6,809 bases of DNA, taken from positions 1 through 6,809 of the forward strand of contig CALHGI010000014.1 of assembly GCA_938029995.1 (NCBI GenBank), read 5' to 3'. Origin of the DNA: an uncultured cyanobacterium (GTDB lineage Bacteria; Cyanobacteriota; Cyanobacteriia; Phormidesmidales; Phormidesmidaceae). The notes below the pieces were generated by a model, which was given only the letters and a program-made list of their open reading frames with translations, did no database searches and was not told where the DNA came from. The position numbers and the translations under genes were made by a program. This document shows positions 1-6,440 of the stretch, piece after piece (position 1 is the stretch's first letter; each line of letters opens with the position of its first letter).

Positions 1-1
1 C

Positions 2-799
2 CTTGATCAAGGGCTGAGAACCATTCCCTTGGCAGCCATGATGCAGGAAGACACGTATATTATTGAACAGTATGGGGTGTCTGTTATTCCCAGCATGGGG
101 CTGACGCAGTTACAGTTTGGCAATGTAGCCCCTAAGCCTAAACCGCTCATTGCGGGGGCCCATCATTTTCAAGCATTTGAAGATTTGCCAGCAGTCCCTA
201 TTGAACTCGATGTTGTTGCTAAAAATCTTCAAGCTAATGATGTGCTCCTCGATGAAGCCTTCACCATCGAAAATTTGCTCCATCTCCAGACGTCTCAGCA
301 ACCCAATTTATTGCATTTAGCGACCCATGCAGAATTTAATGCCGGCAATTTAGATCAGTCTTTTATTCAATTGTGGGACTCATCCCTCACATTTCATCAG
401 ATGCAACAGCTGAGTTGGCCCGAGCTAGAGTTATTGATTTTAAGTGCCTGCAATACTGCCATGAGTAGCCCCAACGCCGAGCTAGGATTTATTGGCCTAG
501 CTGCTGCTGCTGGCATCGAAACCTCCATGGGGAGTTTATGGAATGTTTCTGACATTGGAACGTTAGCCCTAATGGCAGAATTTTATACCCAATTACCGAG
601 CACACCGGTTCGATCCGAGTCTCTCCAACAAGCACAACTTTCTTTGCTGCGGGGTGATACTCATATTAACAACAATCTCTTGATTACATCTCAGGGGGGG
701 AGATTATTGCCTGAGGAGTGGGGGCTACCCACAAGGGCGGATTTTTCCCATCCTTTCTACTGGGCCGGTTTTACCATGGTCGGTAATCCATGGCATTAA
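2..799 (+). CDS. CHAT-domain protein, C-terminal part (5' end outside window)
   Basis: This is the C-terminal 265 residues of a CHAT-domain protein, a caspase-like cysteine protease family usually fused to N-terminal TPR repeats. The reading frame is open to the left edge, and its first codons read LDQGLRTIPLAAM, a conserved stretch inside the CHAT domain, so the true start lies upstream and the TTG at 29 is not it. Both catalytic motifs are present: HLATHAEF, with the catalytic His at codon 326-328, and LILSACNTA, with the catalytic Cys at codon 449-451. The family-typical GSLWNVSD segment follows, and the protein ends with the usual YWAGFTMVGNPW motif. The dyad is intact, so the protease is probably active. 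The substrate is unknown. It is followed by DUF928 and CHASE2 genes on the same strand, but the 241-bp gap makes co-transcription uncertain. The family call is firm; the role is inference. Confidence 0.9.
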   Translation, partial: LDQGLRTIPLAAMMQEDTYIIEQYGVSVIPSMGLTQLQFGNVAPKPKPLIAGAHHFQAFEDLPAVPIELDVVAKNLQANDVLLDEAFTIENLLHLQTSQQPNLLHLATHAEFNAGNLDQSFIQLWDSSLTFHQMQQLSWPELELLILSACNTAMSSPNAELGFIGLAAAAGIETSMGSLWNVSDIGTLALMAEFYTQLPSTPVRSESLQQAQLSLLRGDTHINNNLLITSQGGRLLPEEWGLPTRADFSHPFYWAGFTMVGNPWH

Positions 800-803
800 T
801 GCC
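792..803. repeat. 12-bp perfect palindrome over the CHAT stop codon
   Basis: GGCATTAATGCC is its own reverse complement and contains the TAA stop (797-799). As RNA it could form only a 4-bp stem with a TTAA loop, and no T-run follows, so it is not a convincing terminator. It may be chance. Confidence 0.35.
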
Positions 804-1040
804 TCCACAGATTTTCAATCTAGTTGTCTTGCGTAAAACCACTGATGGTCTTCTGCCGAAACTTTACCTACTGTGAATGAGTTGAAGTCTTTCTTTTAAG
901 TGTTCTTTACGTATTTATAGGTGATAAAAGCTACATTTAAGTGACGGTGGAGATATCTAGCATCTCGTCTCTCCCCTGACTCGTTCTTTCATTTTATGGA
1001 CATCCCGTCCTAGTTTACCTGCGTCACTTCATTCCTTATC
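800..1040. other. Intergenic region between CHAT and DUF928 genes
   Basis: This 241-bp non-coding spacer is long enough to hold a promoter for the DUF928 gene. I see no -35/-10 pair close to consensus; AT-rich hexamers such as TTTATA and GATAAA near 910-930 are only weak candidates. A small inverted repeat, GAGAT (950-954) with ATCTC (962-966), sits about 75 bp before the DUF928 ATG. No terminator with a T-run is visible after the CHAT gene, so read-through from it remains possible. Confidence 0.4.
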
Positions 1041-1751
1041 ATGGCCATCCCACAAACAATTTATCGACTATCGTCTTTTCTTCTCGCTAGTTGTCTGGGG
1101 CTAAGTTTGGCAGCTCCTAGCTATGCTGGAGAACGTATCCGCTGGACCCCCGATTCTGACCGGGGTAATGTTGGCTCTACCCTATCCGGTGGGCGGCGAG
1201 GACAAACCGCTGTTAGTTGCAATGCTGATGCTGATGAAACGCAATTAGCTTTGATGGTGCCTAGCGATCAATCCAGGCTGTTGACTACTAATGCTAATCC
1301 CACACTGGCTTGGCATGTAGAGACTGCAATGCCCGTCTCCGTCACCTTGCATGTTGCCGATCCTGATTTGGCTACTCCCATCTATAGCCAAACCCTTGAT
1401 TTGGAGAAAACGGCTACCGTTAGCGTCACTTTGCCCCAGGACAGCAGCTTGAGCCCGAACAAACGATATCGTTGGACGGTTTTTGTCTCATGTCCAGGGG
1501 GATATGAAACTGAAATTTCTGCTCGGAGCTTTATTGAGTATATAAATCGGGAATCCTTGGATGTAAATAATCTATCTAGCCTGGAGCAAGCTAGTACCTA
1601 TGCAAATCAGGGTATTTGGTACGACGCTCTTGCTGCATTGCTGGCTGCCAGTAGTGAGGGGGTTACTAATGCTGACACTATGGTCCAAACTCTTTTGGAA
1701 CAAGGGCAAAGCCTGGCAGAAGTAACCCTAGCAGCGGTGGTACACCTCTAA
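1041..1751 (+). CDS. DUF928-family exported protein
   Basis: This 236-aa protein has the layout of the cyanobacterial DUF928 family. The N-terminus is a signal peptide: Arg9, a hydrophobic stretch at about 10-25, and a likely signal peptidase I site after SYA at residue 29. A lipobox-like LASC at 15-18 makes a lipoprotein a less likely alternative. The mature part begins with a polar region containing GGRRG (50-54). It then shows family hallmarks: Cys60 before the first strand, a Pro-Thr-aromatic region near 87-91, KRYRW (141-145) followed by Cys151, and a C-terminal helical segment with YANQGIWYDAL (187-197). The two cysteines could form a disulphide after export. The family's molecular function is unknown to me. 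Its position 65 bp before a CHASE2 receptor gene suggests a periplasmic or cell-surface partner for that receptor, which is inference. The ATG at 1041 is chosen because it gives a complete signal peptide; no clear Shine-Dalgarno precedes it. Confidence 0.85.
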   Translation: MAIPQTIYRLSSFLLASCLGLSLAAPSYAGERIRWTPDSDRGNVGSTLSGGRRGQTAVSCNADADETQLALMVPSDQSRLLTTNANPTLAWHVETAMPVSVTLHVADPDLATPIYSQTLDLEKTATVSVTLPQDSSLSPNKRYRWTVFVSCPGGYETEISARSFIEYINRESLDVNNLSSLEQASTYANQGIWYDALAALLAASSEGVTNADTMVQTLLEQGQSLAEVTLAAVVHL

Positions 1752-1761
1752 ACTCACTGGC

Positions 1762-1815
1762 GGTTACCACCGTGTCGCTAAAGCACTGCGATGAGCCCAT
1801 ACACGGATGGTAACC
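1762..1815 (+). promoter_or_regulatory. Imperfect stem-loop before the CHASE2-GGDEF start
   Basis: GGTTACCACCGTGT (1762-1775) pairs with ACACGGATGGTAACC (1801-1815): 14 base pairs with a single bulged A at 1807, around a 25-nt loop. The stem ends one base before the TTG start at 1817 and takes in the only purine-rich, ribosome-binding-like bases (GGATGG, 1805-1810). No T-run follows, so it does not look like an intrinsic terminator. A translational control hairpin or an mRNA-stability element between the two genes fits better. The pairing is seen directly; the function is inference. Confidence 0.7.
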
Positions 1816-1816
1816 C

Positions 1817-3589
1817 TTGAGCAACATAGACAAAATTAAAGATGTCCAGAGGGGCCTCTGGCAGATTCTTAGACGCAAAGTTAGTTTTGTTACGCTAGCG
1901 AGTTTGATCGCAGCTAGCGGTGTTTTAGGCTTGCGATCGCTCGGTGGTTTGCAAGTGCTAGAACTGCGGACGTTTGACAAAATGCTGACCCTGCGAGCGA
2001 TGGAATCTGCTGATCCACGGATTGTCATTGTTGGTATTACTGATCGGGATTTGGATCAGTATCTGAATAATTCTGCTATCAGTGATCAGACTATGGTTGC
2101 TCTGATTCGCAAAATTAAGGCTCACCAACCGCGGGTCATAGGGCTAGATTTTTACCGTAGTGCAACTGACAAACGGAGTCATGAATCTTTAGAAGATATC
2201 TTTGCGAATACACCTAATTTAATTGGGATTGAAAAAGTTATTGGAGACAACCAAGGTCATGCCATCCCTGGTCATCCCATATTGAAAGCGCGTGATCAAA
2301 CAGCTGCCAGTGATATTGTTGTTGATGCGGATGGTCGCATTCGACGGGGAATATTCTTTCCCGCAGCCACTGGCCCGAATGTTGTGGAATCTCTTGGATT
2401 ACGGTTAGCTCTTGATTATTTGGCAGGTGAGCCCCATAACATTACTCCTGTCCCCAAGGCGTCAGTCTTAACCCTGGGCCAGGTTGAATTTCCTCCCATT
2501 GACAGCCACACAGGAGGATACGTTAATGTCGATGCCCAGGGGTACCAACTTTTACTCAATCTGCGCCAACAAACAAAGCCATTTGAAGTCGTTTCTCTCA
2601 CAGAGGTTTTGTTGGGGGAAATTCCACCGGACCTAATGCGCGATCGCATTGTTCTGATCGGCAGCATGGCCTTAAGCAATGGCGATATTTTCTATACGGC
2701 GCACAAACGATCTAAGCAAAATCTGCCCATTCAATTTGGTGTTGAACTGCACGGAGAAATTGCTAGCCAGATAATTAGCACGACCCTAGACGGTCGACCC
2801 TTGCTCTATGCATGGCCCCAATGGTTAGAAAGCCTGTTGATTATCGGTATCGCGGTCAGCGGTGGTCACATTGCCCAACGGGCTACGAAGCTGTGGCAAC
2901 GTCTGAGTGTGGTGCCGGGTATTAGCCTGCTGTGGGTAGGTGGTAGCTATGCGGTCCTGGGTTTGACGGGACTATGGCTACCGGTAGTGCCTGTTGTTTT
3001 AGGTCTGTGGATAGCTGCCGGTTTGACAGGGGCCCATCGCACGACTCAACTACAAGTCTTGTCCACGAATGACAAACTTACTGGATTAGCCAACCGTCGT
3101 ACCTTTGATGATAGTCTTCAGCAGATGTGGTTTAAGGCTTTGAGAACGCAACAACCCCTGACTTTAATTCTGGCGGATGTGGATCATTTCAAAAAATATA
3201 ACGATACCTATGGGCATCCCCAAGGGGATGAATGTTTGCGGCGAGTTGCCCAAGCCATTCGCACGTCGGTGAGGGTGAAAGATGGCCTATGCGCCCGGTA
3301 TGGTGGCGAAGAATTTGTAGTGCTCCTGCCCAATACGTCCGAGACAGAGGGTATTGCGATCGCAAACGCCATTCGCACTAAACTGATCGACTATGCATTG
3401 CCCCATTCTGCCTCTGAGACCGCCGACCATGTCACCATGAGTTTAGGCATCACCAGCTTTATCCCATCCATAGAAATACCCCCCAGCGCCTTGGTGGATA
3501 TGGCCGACTTGGGTTTGTATACCGCTAAGAAATCGGGGCGTAATCGGGTAGAAATGCATCAACCCGATACCCTTAATAAGCTGATGTAG
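1817..3589 (+). CDS. CHASE2-GGDEF membrane diguanylate cyclase
   Basis: This 590-aa receptor is predicted to make cyclic di-GMP from two GTP at the inner membrane. In order, it has a short cytoplasmic N-terminus, a membrane segment at about 22-40, and a CHASE2 sensor domain at about 41-330, opening with a typical LELRTFDKML and DPRIVIVGI. Three membrane helices follow at about 336-354, 364-383 and 386-404, then a cytoplasmic GGDEF domain at about 419-578. The GGDEF domain keeps DKLTGLANRR (419-428), DVDHFKKYND (metal-binding Asp454 first) and the active GGEEF (496-500), so it should be catalytic. The RxxD-like sequence RVKD lies one residue farther from GGEEF than in standard inhibitory sites. 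An in-frame stop at 1811-1813 limits the start, and TTG 1817 is the only good candidate that keeps the first helix. CHASE2 ligands are largely unknown. Three HIP1 octamers lie inside this gene. Confidence 0.9.
   Translation: MSNIDKIKDVQRGLWQILRRKVSFVTLASLIAASGVLGLRSLGGLQVLELRTFDKMLTLRAMESADPRIVIVGITDRDLDQYLNNSAISDQTMVALIRKIKAHQPRVIGLDFYRSATDKRSHESLEDIFANTPNLIGIEKVIGDNQGHAIPGHPILKARDQTAASDIVVDADGRIRRGIFFPAATGPNVVESLGLRLALDYLAGEPHNITPVPKASVLTLGQVEFPPIDSHTGGYVNVDAQGYQLLLNLRQQTKPFEVVSLTEVLLGEIPPDLMRDRIVLIGSMALSNGDIFYTAHKRSKQNLPIQFGVELHGEIASQIISTTLDGRPLLYAWPQWLESLLIIGIAVSGGHIAQRATKLWQRLSVVPGISLLWVGGSYAVLGLTGLWLPVVPVVLGLWIAAGLTGAHRTTQLQVLSTNDKLTGLANRRTFDDSLQQMWFKALRTQQPLTLILADVDHFKKYNDTYGHPQGDECLRRVAQAIRTSVRVKDGLCARYGGEEFVVLLPNTSETEGIAIANAIRTKLIDYALPHSASETADHVTMSLGITSFIPSIEIPPSALVDMADLGLYTAKKSGRNRVEMHQPDTLNKLM
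1933..1940. repeat. HIP1 octamer
   Basis: Exact GCGATCGC, the highly iterated palindrome of many cyanobacterial genomes. It lies inside the first membrane segment of the CHASE2-GGDEF gene. Confidence 0.9.
2640..2647. repeat. HIP1 octamer
   Basis: Exact GCGATCGC inside the CHASE2 domain coding region, preceded by another GC dinucleotide (GCGCGATCGC). Confidence 0.9.
3356..3363. repeat. HIP1 octamer
   Basis: Exact GCGATCGC inside the GGDEF domain coding region, encoding part of an alpha helix after the GGEEF motif. Confidence 0.9.
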
Positions 3590-3617
3590 CTTGGTGGCAG
3601 GGCATTCAACCTGACCT

Positions 3618-3636
3618 TGGGGGTATTCTACCCTCA
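3618..3636. terminator. Hairpin between the convergent CHASE2-GGDEF and chlM genes
   Basis: TGGGGGTA (3618-3625) pairs with TACCCTCA (3629-3636): 8 bp including one G-T wobble, with a TTC loop. It sits in the short space between two converging genes and overlaps the chlM stop codon (3634-3636). The sequence after it on the plus strand (TCTGATACTTTC) is only mildly T-rich, and there is no T-run on the minus strand. It may end the plus-strand transcript; the evidence is modest. Confidence 0.4.
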
Positions 3637-4329
3637 GTCTGATACTTTCACCGCTTCCAGTAAGCGGGAAAAATAAAACTGTGATGCGGTAAACTCTTTG
3701 CGCTTCACTTCCCAACCGTTAGCTTTTAAGGCCGCTCGCACATCGGCTTCCCTATGCAAATAAGCACGGGTCGCTTTACTGGGGCCAGGGAAAAAATCGC
3801 CAATGCGCTTGAGCATGACATAGAACGGATTTTTAGGTGCAAAGCTTAAAATTAAGCGTTCTTCGGCCAGGGAGCCCAAATGGGCAATCATTTCACCTGC
3901 TTTTGCCTGGGGATAGTGAATCAGGACATCTAAGCAAATGACCGTGTGGTAACTACCGTCTAAGGTTTCTAAATCTTGGGCGTCAAATGTAATGACAGCA
4001 TCCTCTGGCAAGACTTCCTTTGCCCTATAGTTGGCCTCTTCGACCATTTTTTCAGAAATATCACTGCCTGATACCTGGGCTCCCATGGCTGCCAGGGGAA
4101 TGCTCAAACTGCCCACACCACACCCCGCATCACAGACGGTCAACCCCTGGGTATTACCATCCTGCTTAAACCAATAGAGCACGTGATCAACGGTCTGCTG
4201 ATGTCCTTCTCGGATATCACGCTGGACCTTATTCACTTGGCCATCTCCGTAGATGCGGCTCCAACGATCAAACCCTTGGGCGTTGAAATAATCACGAACG
4301 ATGGTCTTATCGTCAGTTGCACTCGTCAT
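3634..4329 (-). CDS. chlM: Magnesium-protoporphyrin IX methyltransferase
   Basis: ChlM transfers a methyl group from S-adenosylmethionine to the C13 propionate of Mg-protoporphyrin IX, giving the monomethyl ester, an early step of the chlorophyll branch after Mg-chelatase. The 231-aa protein matches the usual cyanobacterial length of about 230 residues. It starts with DDKTIVRDYFN and FDRW..IYGDG (residues 6-30). The SAM-binding loop DAGCGVG is at 67-73, the ribose-binding Asp is in SGSDIS (Asp90), and the CLDVLIHYPQ segment is at about 132-141. The family signature GDFFPGPSKATRAYLHREAD is near 177-196, and SQFYFSRLLEA ends the fold. The ATG at 4329 is preferred; an in-frame TTG 15 bases upstream would only add a poorly conserved MLAEP. 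It lies 155 bp downstream of nagA on the same strand and converges with the cyclase gene. Confidence 0.95.
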   Translation of the reverse strand: MTSATDDKTIVRDYFNAQGFDRWSRIYGDGQVNKVQRDIREGHQQTVDHVLYWFKQDGNTQGLTVCDAGCGVGSLSIPLAAMGAQVSGSDISEKMVEEANYRAKEVLPEDAVITFDAQDLETLDGSYHTVICLDVLIHYPQAKAGEMIAHLGSLAEERLILSFAPKNPFYVMLKRIGDFFPGPSKATRAYLHREADVRAALKANGWEVKRKEFTASQFYFSRLLEAVKVSD

Positions 4330-4351
4330 AGGTTCAGCCAGCAATAGTCAC

Positions 4352-4377
4352 TAGGATTTCTCTACCGTCAGATCCTA
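4352..4377 (-). promoter_or_regulatory. Inverted repeat in the chlM leader
   Basis: TAGGAT (4352-4357) and ATCCTA (4372-4377) are perfect inverted copies with a 14-bp spacer, so their centres are 20 bp apart, about two helical turns. They lie 23-48 bases upstream of the chlM ATG. The spacing fits a dimeric regulator site; a leader hairpin is the alternative. No regulator is identified. Confidence 0.4.
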
Positions 4378-4411
4378 TTACGTTTTGTCCCCTTACGGCT
4401 GAGACCCTCTG

Positions 4412-4430
4412 ATGGAATGGGCAATTCCAT
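4412..4430. repeat. 7-bp stem inverted repeat between nagA and chlM
   Basis: ATGGAAT (4412-4418) and ATTCCAT (4424-4430) are perfect inverted copies around a 5-base loop GGGCA. There is no T-run on either side, so it is not a clear nagA terminator. It could be an operator, a processing hairpin, or chance. Confidence 0.45.
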
Positions 4431-4484
4431 AACGCTGCGAACCACGGCAACAACATGGCGCAACTAAGAGGATTACGCCCCTAT

Positions 4485-5642
4485 TCAGTCCTCTATAATT
4501 CGTTGCCAGCTCAGGCTGTTACCTGCGGCATGCCAGCGGATGAGACTAGCTGTTTGCCCCGCTCCTAGCCTGGGTAAACCTATCGCCTGTCGAGGACTAT
4601 CTGTGGCTAACATAATGGCTTCATTGGCGCTGCATAGGCCCCACTGGACTAAATTTTTTGCTCCAGTTAGTAGGGGATATGTGGTGCCTGACAGTGTGCC
4701 ATCGGGCAAACGGGCCGTGCCATGGACCACTTCAATCTCACGACTGTCCCAGGGATAGGTGCCATCGGGTAAACCCAAGGGGGCGAGGGCGTCGCTGACG
4801 AGAAAAAGTCCGCCACCGGTGTTCTCTTGGGACTGACCACGATTAATCCGTAAAAGTAGGTCTAGCATCGTCGGACACACATGCTCCCCGTCAGCAATCA
4901 GTCCAACAAATACCTGGGGATGGGTAAGGGCGGCCCCCAATAAGCCAGGCTCCCGATGGTGTAACCCCGGCATGGCATTAAAGGCATGGGTGACCATGGT
5001 CGCCCCTTGATTAAACGCTTGCTGGGCTTCGAGGGTATTAGCGAGGGAATGTCCAAGGCTAACGGTAATATTGTGCGATCGCAGCCACGGAATCACTTCA
5101 CTATCCACTTCTATCTCTGGGGCTAGGGTGACTATTTTCACCACCTTTTCATAGGAGCCCAGTAGTGATTGAACTCGATCTAGCGATAGGGGCTGTAAAT
5201 ATTCCTGGGGATGGGCTCCCCTTTTCTTCGGATTTAAAAATGGACCTTCCAGATGGGCTCCCAGCACATGGGCGTGCTGAGGTTCATGGTTGAATCCTTT
5301 GCCTTGATAGGCCTGGATGACAGCTAGACTCCGTTGGATCTTCTCAGGGTTTGCCGTCACCAACGTTGGGGTAAACGCATCTATGCCCTGTTGCCAAAGA
5401 AAGCTAGCGGCTTTTTGTAGTTCCAACGGATCACTCAAATCCGGAAATGCCAACCCCAAGGCTCCATTAATTTGCAGGTCTACTCCCCCCAGGGATACCC
5501 AGTCTCCGTTTAAGTCAACTGCATGTACGGCATTGGACGCTACCTTAGCCATGGGCAATATAGACCGTAGCTGATTGCGAACCACCTCTAGGCAGTAAAG
5601 CCCTGATAGATGAGGTAGTCGCACATTAAGCAAAATTGACAT
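4485..5642 (-). CDS. nagA: N-acetylglucosamine-6-phosphate deacetylase
   Basis: NagA removes acetate from N-acetylglucosamine-6-phosphate to give glucosamine-6-phosphate, a cytoplasmic step of amino-sugar use and cell-wall recycling. The 385 residues match the family length. The amidohydrolase barrel begins at GGVDLQINGALG (52-63), equivalent to the PGFIDVQLNG region of E. coli NagA. Metal and substrate motifs follow: HLEGPF with Glu132, VSLGHS with His198, THAFNAM with His219, IADGEH with His254, and LVSDALAP with the catalytic Asp284. LSGTTYPL lies near the end. All expected active-site residues are present. The ATG at 5642 has AAAGG (5647-5651 on the minus strand) four bases upstream, a short-spaced Shine-Dalgarno. 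It is divergent from purE and upstream of chlM on the same strand. A HIP1 octamer lies in the gene. Confidence 0.94.
   Translation of the reverse strand: MSILLNVRLPHLSGLYCLEVVRNQLRSILPMAKVASNAVHAVDLNGDWVSLGGVDLQINGALGLAFPDLSDPLELQKAASFLWQQGIDAFTPTLVTANPEKIQRSLAVIQAYQGKGFNHEPQHAHVLGAHLEGPFLNPKKRGAHPQEYLQPLSLDRVQSLLGSYEKVVKIVTLAPEIEVDSEVIPWLRSHNITVSLGHSLANTLEAQQAFNQGATMVTHAFNAMPGLHHREPGLLGAALTHPQVFVGLIADGEHVCPTMLDLLLRINRGQSQENTGGGLFLVSDALAPLGLPDGTYPWDSREIEVVHGTARLPDGTLSGTTYPLLTGAKNLVQWGLCSANEAIMLATDSPRQAIGLPRLGAGQTASLIRWHAAGNSLSWQRIIED
5075..5082. repeat. HIP1 octamer
   Basis: Exact GCGATCGC within nagA, the fourth copy in the window. Confidence 0.9.
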
Positions 5643-5656
5643 GGAGCCTTTACGTT

Positions 5657-5673
5657 CAAATATTTGTACAAAT
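5657..5673 (-). promoter_or_regulatory. Overlapping palindromes just upstream of nagA
   Basis: CAAATATTTG (5657-5666) and ATTTGTACAAAT (5662-5673) are both perfect palindromes and share the middle ATTTG, giving three alternating half-sites. The element lies 15-31 bases before the nagA ATG and about 75 bases before the purE ATG, in the 105-bp divergent spacer. The position fits an operator acting mainly on nagA. I recognise no specific regulator; it lacks the GTA-N8-TAC pattern of NtcA. Confidence 0.45.
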
Positions 5674-5747
5674 CATCCCATAGGAACCCGGTACGCTAAC
5701 AACATCCCCCTGGTCATGCTGGGGCTGCCGTTTTACCGTTTACATAT

Positions 5748-6296
5748 ATGACCTCTCCCCTTGTTGGCATCATTATGGGTAGCGATTCTGACCTGCCCAC
5801 CATGGAAGCCGCCATTATCGTCTGCGAAAATTTTGGCATTCCCCACGAAGTTGCCATTATCTCAGCCCACCGCACCCCTAATCGCATGGCAAACTACGCC
5901 CAAACTGCCATTGAGCGAGGATTGAAGGTCATTATTGCCGGAGCTGGTGGAGCGGCCCATTTGCCGGGCATGGTGGCGGCGCTGACCCCACTACCCGTCA
6001 TTGGCGTGCCCGTTAAAAGCCGCAGCCTACAGGGCATAGATTCGCTCTATTCCATTGTCCAAATGCCTGGGGGCATCCCTGTGGCTACCGTTGCCATTGG
6101 CAATGCGAAGAATGCCGGCTTGCTGGCAGCTCAAATCTTAGCTACGTCAGATACCCGTCTTTTAGAACAGATCCAAGCCTATCGCCACGAACTCGAAGAG
6201 AGTGTGCTGGAAAAACAGGATCGGTTGGATACCCTCGGTCCCCATCCTTACCTCAAAACCATGTTTCCATCCCAAAGTGATGACATCGCTCGCTAA
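5748..6296 (+). CDS. purE: N5-carboxyaminoimidazole ribonucleotide mutase (PurE)
   Basis: Class I PurE converts N5-CAIR to CAIR in purine synthesis, working after PurK. The 182-aa protein has the phosphate-binding [13 protein letters not shown] (7-19), the catalytic SAHRTP with His41 (39-44), and [11 protein letters not shown] (65-75). [22 protein letters not shown] and [20 protein letters not shown] follow. The core is complete, and a C-terminal tail of about a dozen residues makes it slightly longer than E. coli PurE (169). The ATG at 5748 is chosen because the core begins only a few residues later; no Shine-Dalgarno precedes it. It is divergently arranged with nagA. No co-oriented purine gene adjoins it inside the window. 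Confidence 0.96.
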   Translation: MTSPLVGIIMGSDSDLPTMEAAIIVCENFGIPHEVAIISAHRTPNRMANYAQTAIERGLKVIIAGAGGAAHLPGMVAALTPLPVIGVPVKSRSLQGIDSLYSIVQMPGGIPVATVAIGNAKNAGLLAAQILATSDTRLLEQIQAYRHELEESVLEKQDRLDTLGPHPYLKTMFPSQSDDIAR

Positions 6297-6308
6297 CCTG
6301 CATCTGAA

Positions 6309-6348
6309 TCAAAATCTTTAGGCTTTATTAAGCAAAATCTGATTTTGA
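6309..6348 (+). other. AT-rich compound hairpin after purE
   Basis: TCAAAATC (6309-6316) pairs with GATTTTGA (6341-6348) over 8 bp, and the interval contains GCTT-TATT-AAGC, a second small hairpin. A competing local hairpin is CAAAAT-CTG-ATTTTG (6333-6347). It begins 12 bases after the purE stop. No T-run follows, so it is more likely a 3'-end stabiliser or a weak terminator than a classic one. Confidence 0.4.
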
Positions 6349-6384
6349 ACATGAATAAGGCTTGCTGACAGTATTTTCTATGGC

Positions 6385-6405
6385 TTCAAAATATTAACTT
6401 TTGAA
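6385..6405. repeat. 7-bp AT-rich inverted repeat
   Basis: TTCAAAA (6385-6391) and TTTTGAA (6399-6405) pair perfectly around the loop TATTAAC. It overlaps the A-tract of the neighbouring minus-strand terminator. Its first arm is part of a GGCTTCAAA direct repeat (6382-6390 and 6424-6432). Confidence 0.5.
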
Positions 6406-6440
6406 AAAAAACAAAAATCATTAGGCTTCAAACGCCTAAT
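6404..6440 (-). terminator. Rho-independent terminator, minus strand
   Basis: On the minus strand, ATTAGGC-GTTTGAA-GCCTAAT (6440 down to 6420) forms a perfect 7-bp stem with a 7-base loop. It is followed at once by GA, five T, G and eight T (6419 down to 6404). This is the standard intrinsic terminator layout and works only for leftward transcription; on the plus strand no T-run follows. Its leftward partner is not visible as a protein gene. Confidence 0.75.

Noticed and set aside
1678..2028. Open frame of 116 codons on the minus strand across the DUF928/CHASE2 junction
   Set aside because: It overlaps two well-supported genes and the spacer hairpin, and its translation shows no recognisable domain; it is a shadow of the plus-strand genes.
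3443..3715. Minus-strand open frame across the end of the cyclase gene and the start of the chlM 3' region
   Set aside because: It overlaps conserved GGDEF and ChlM coding sequence in another frame and has no family features.
4330..4344. TTG start extending ChlM by five residues
   Set aside because: The ATG at 4329 gives the usual family length and N-terminus; the extension MLAEP adds nothing conserved.
4540..4758. Plus-strand open frame inside nagA
   Set aside because: It is antisense to active-site-bearing NagA sequence and has no ribosome-binding site or motif. The same applies to 5317-5574.
5704..5726. CCCC/GGGG pairing in the purE leader as a riboswitch
   Set aside because: Only a four-base stem is clear, and no purine riboswitch core is recognisable in the 105-bp spacer.
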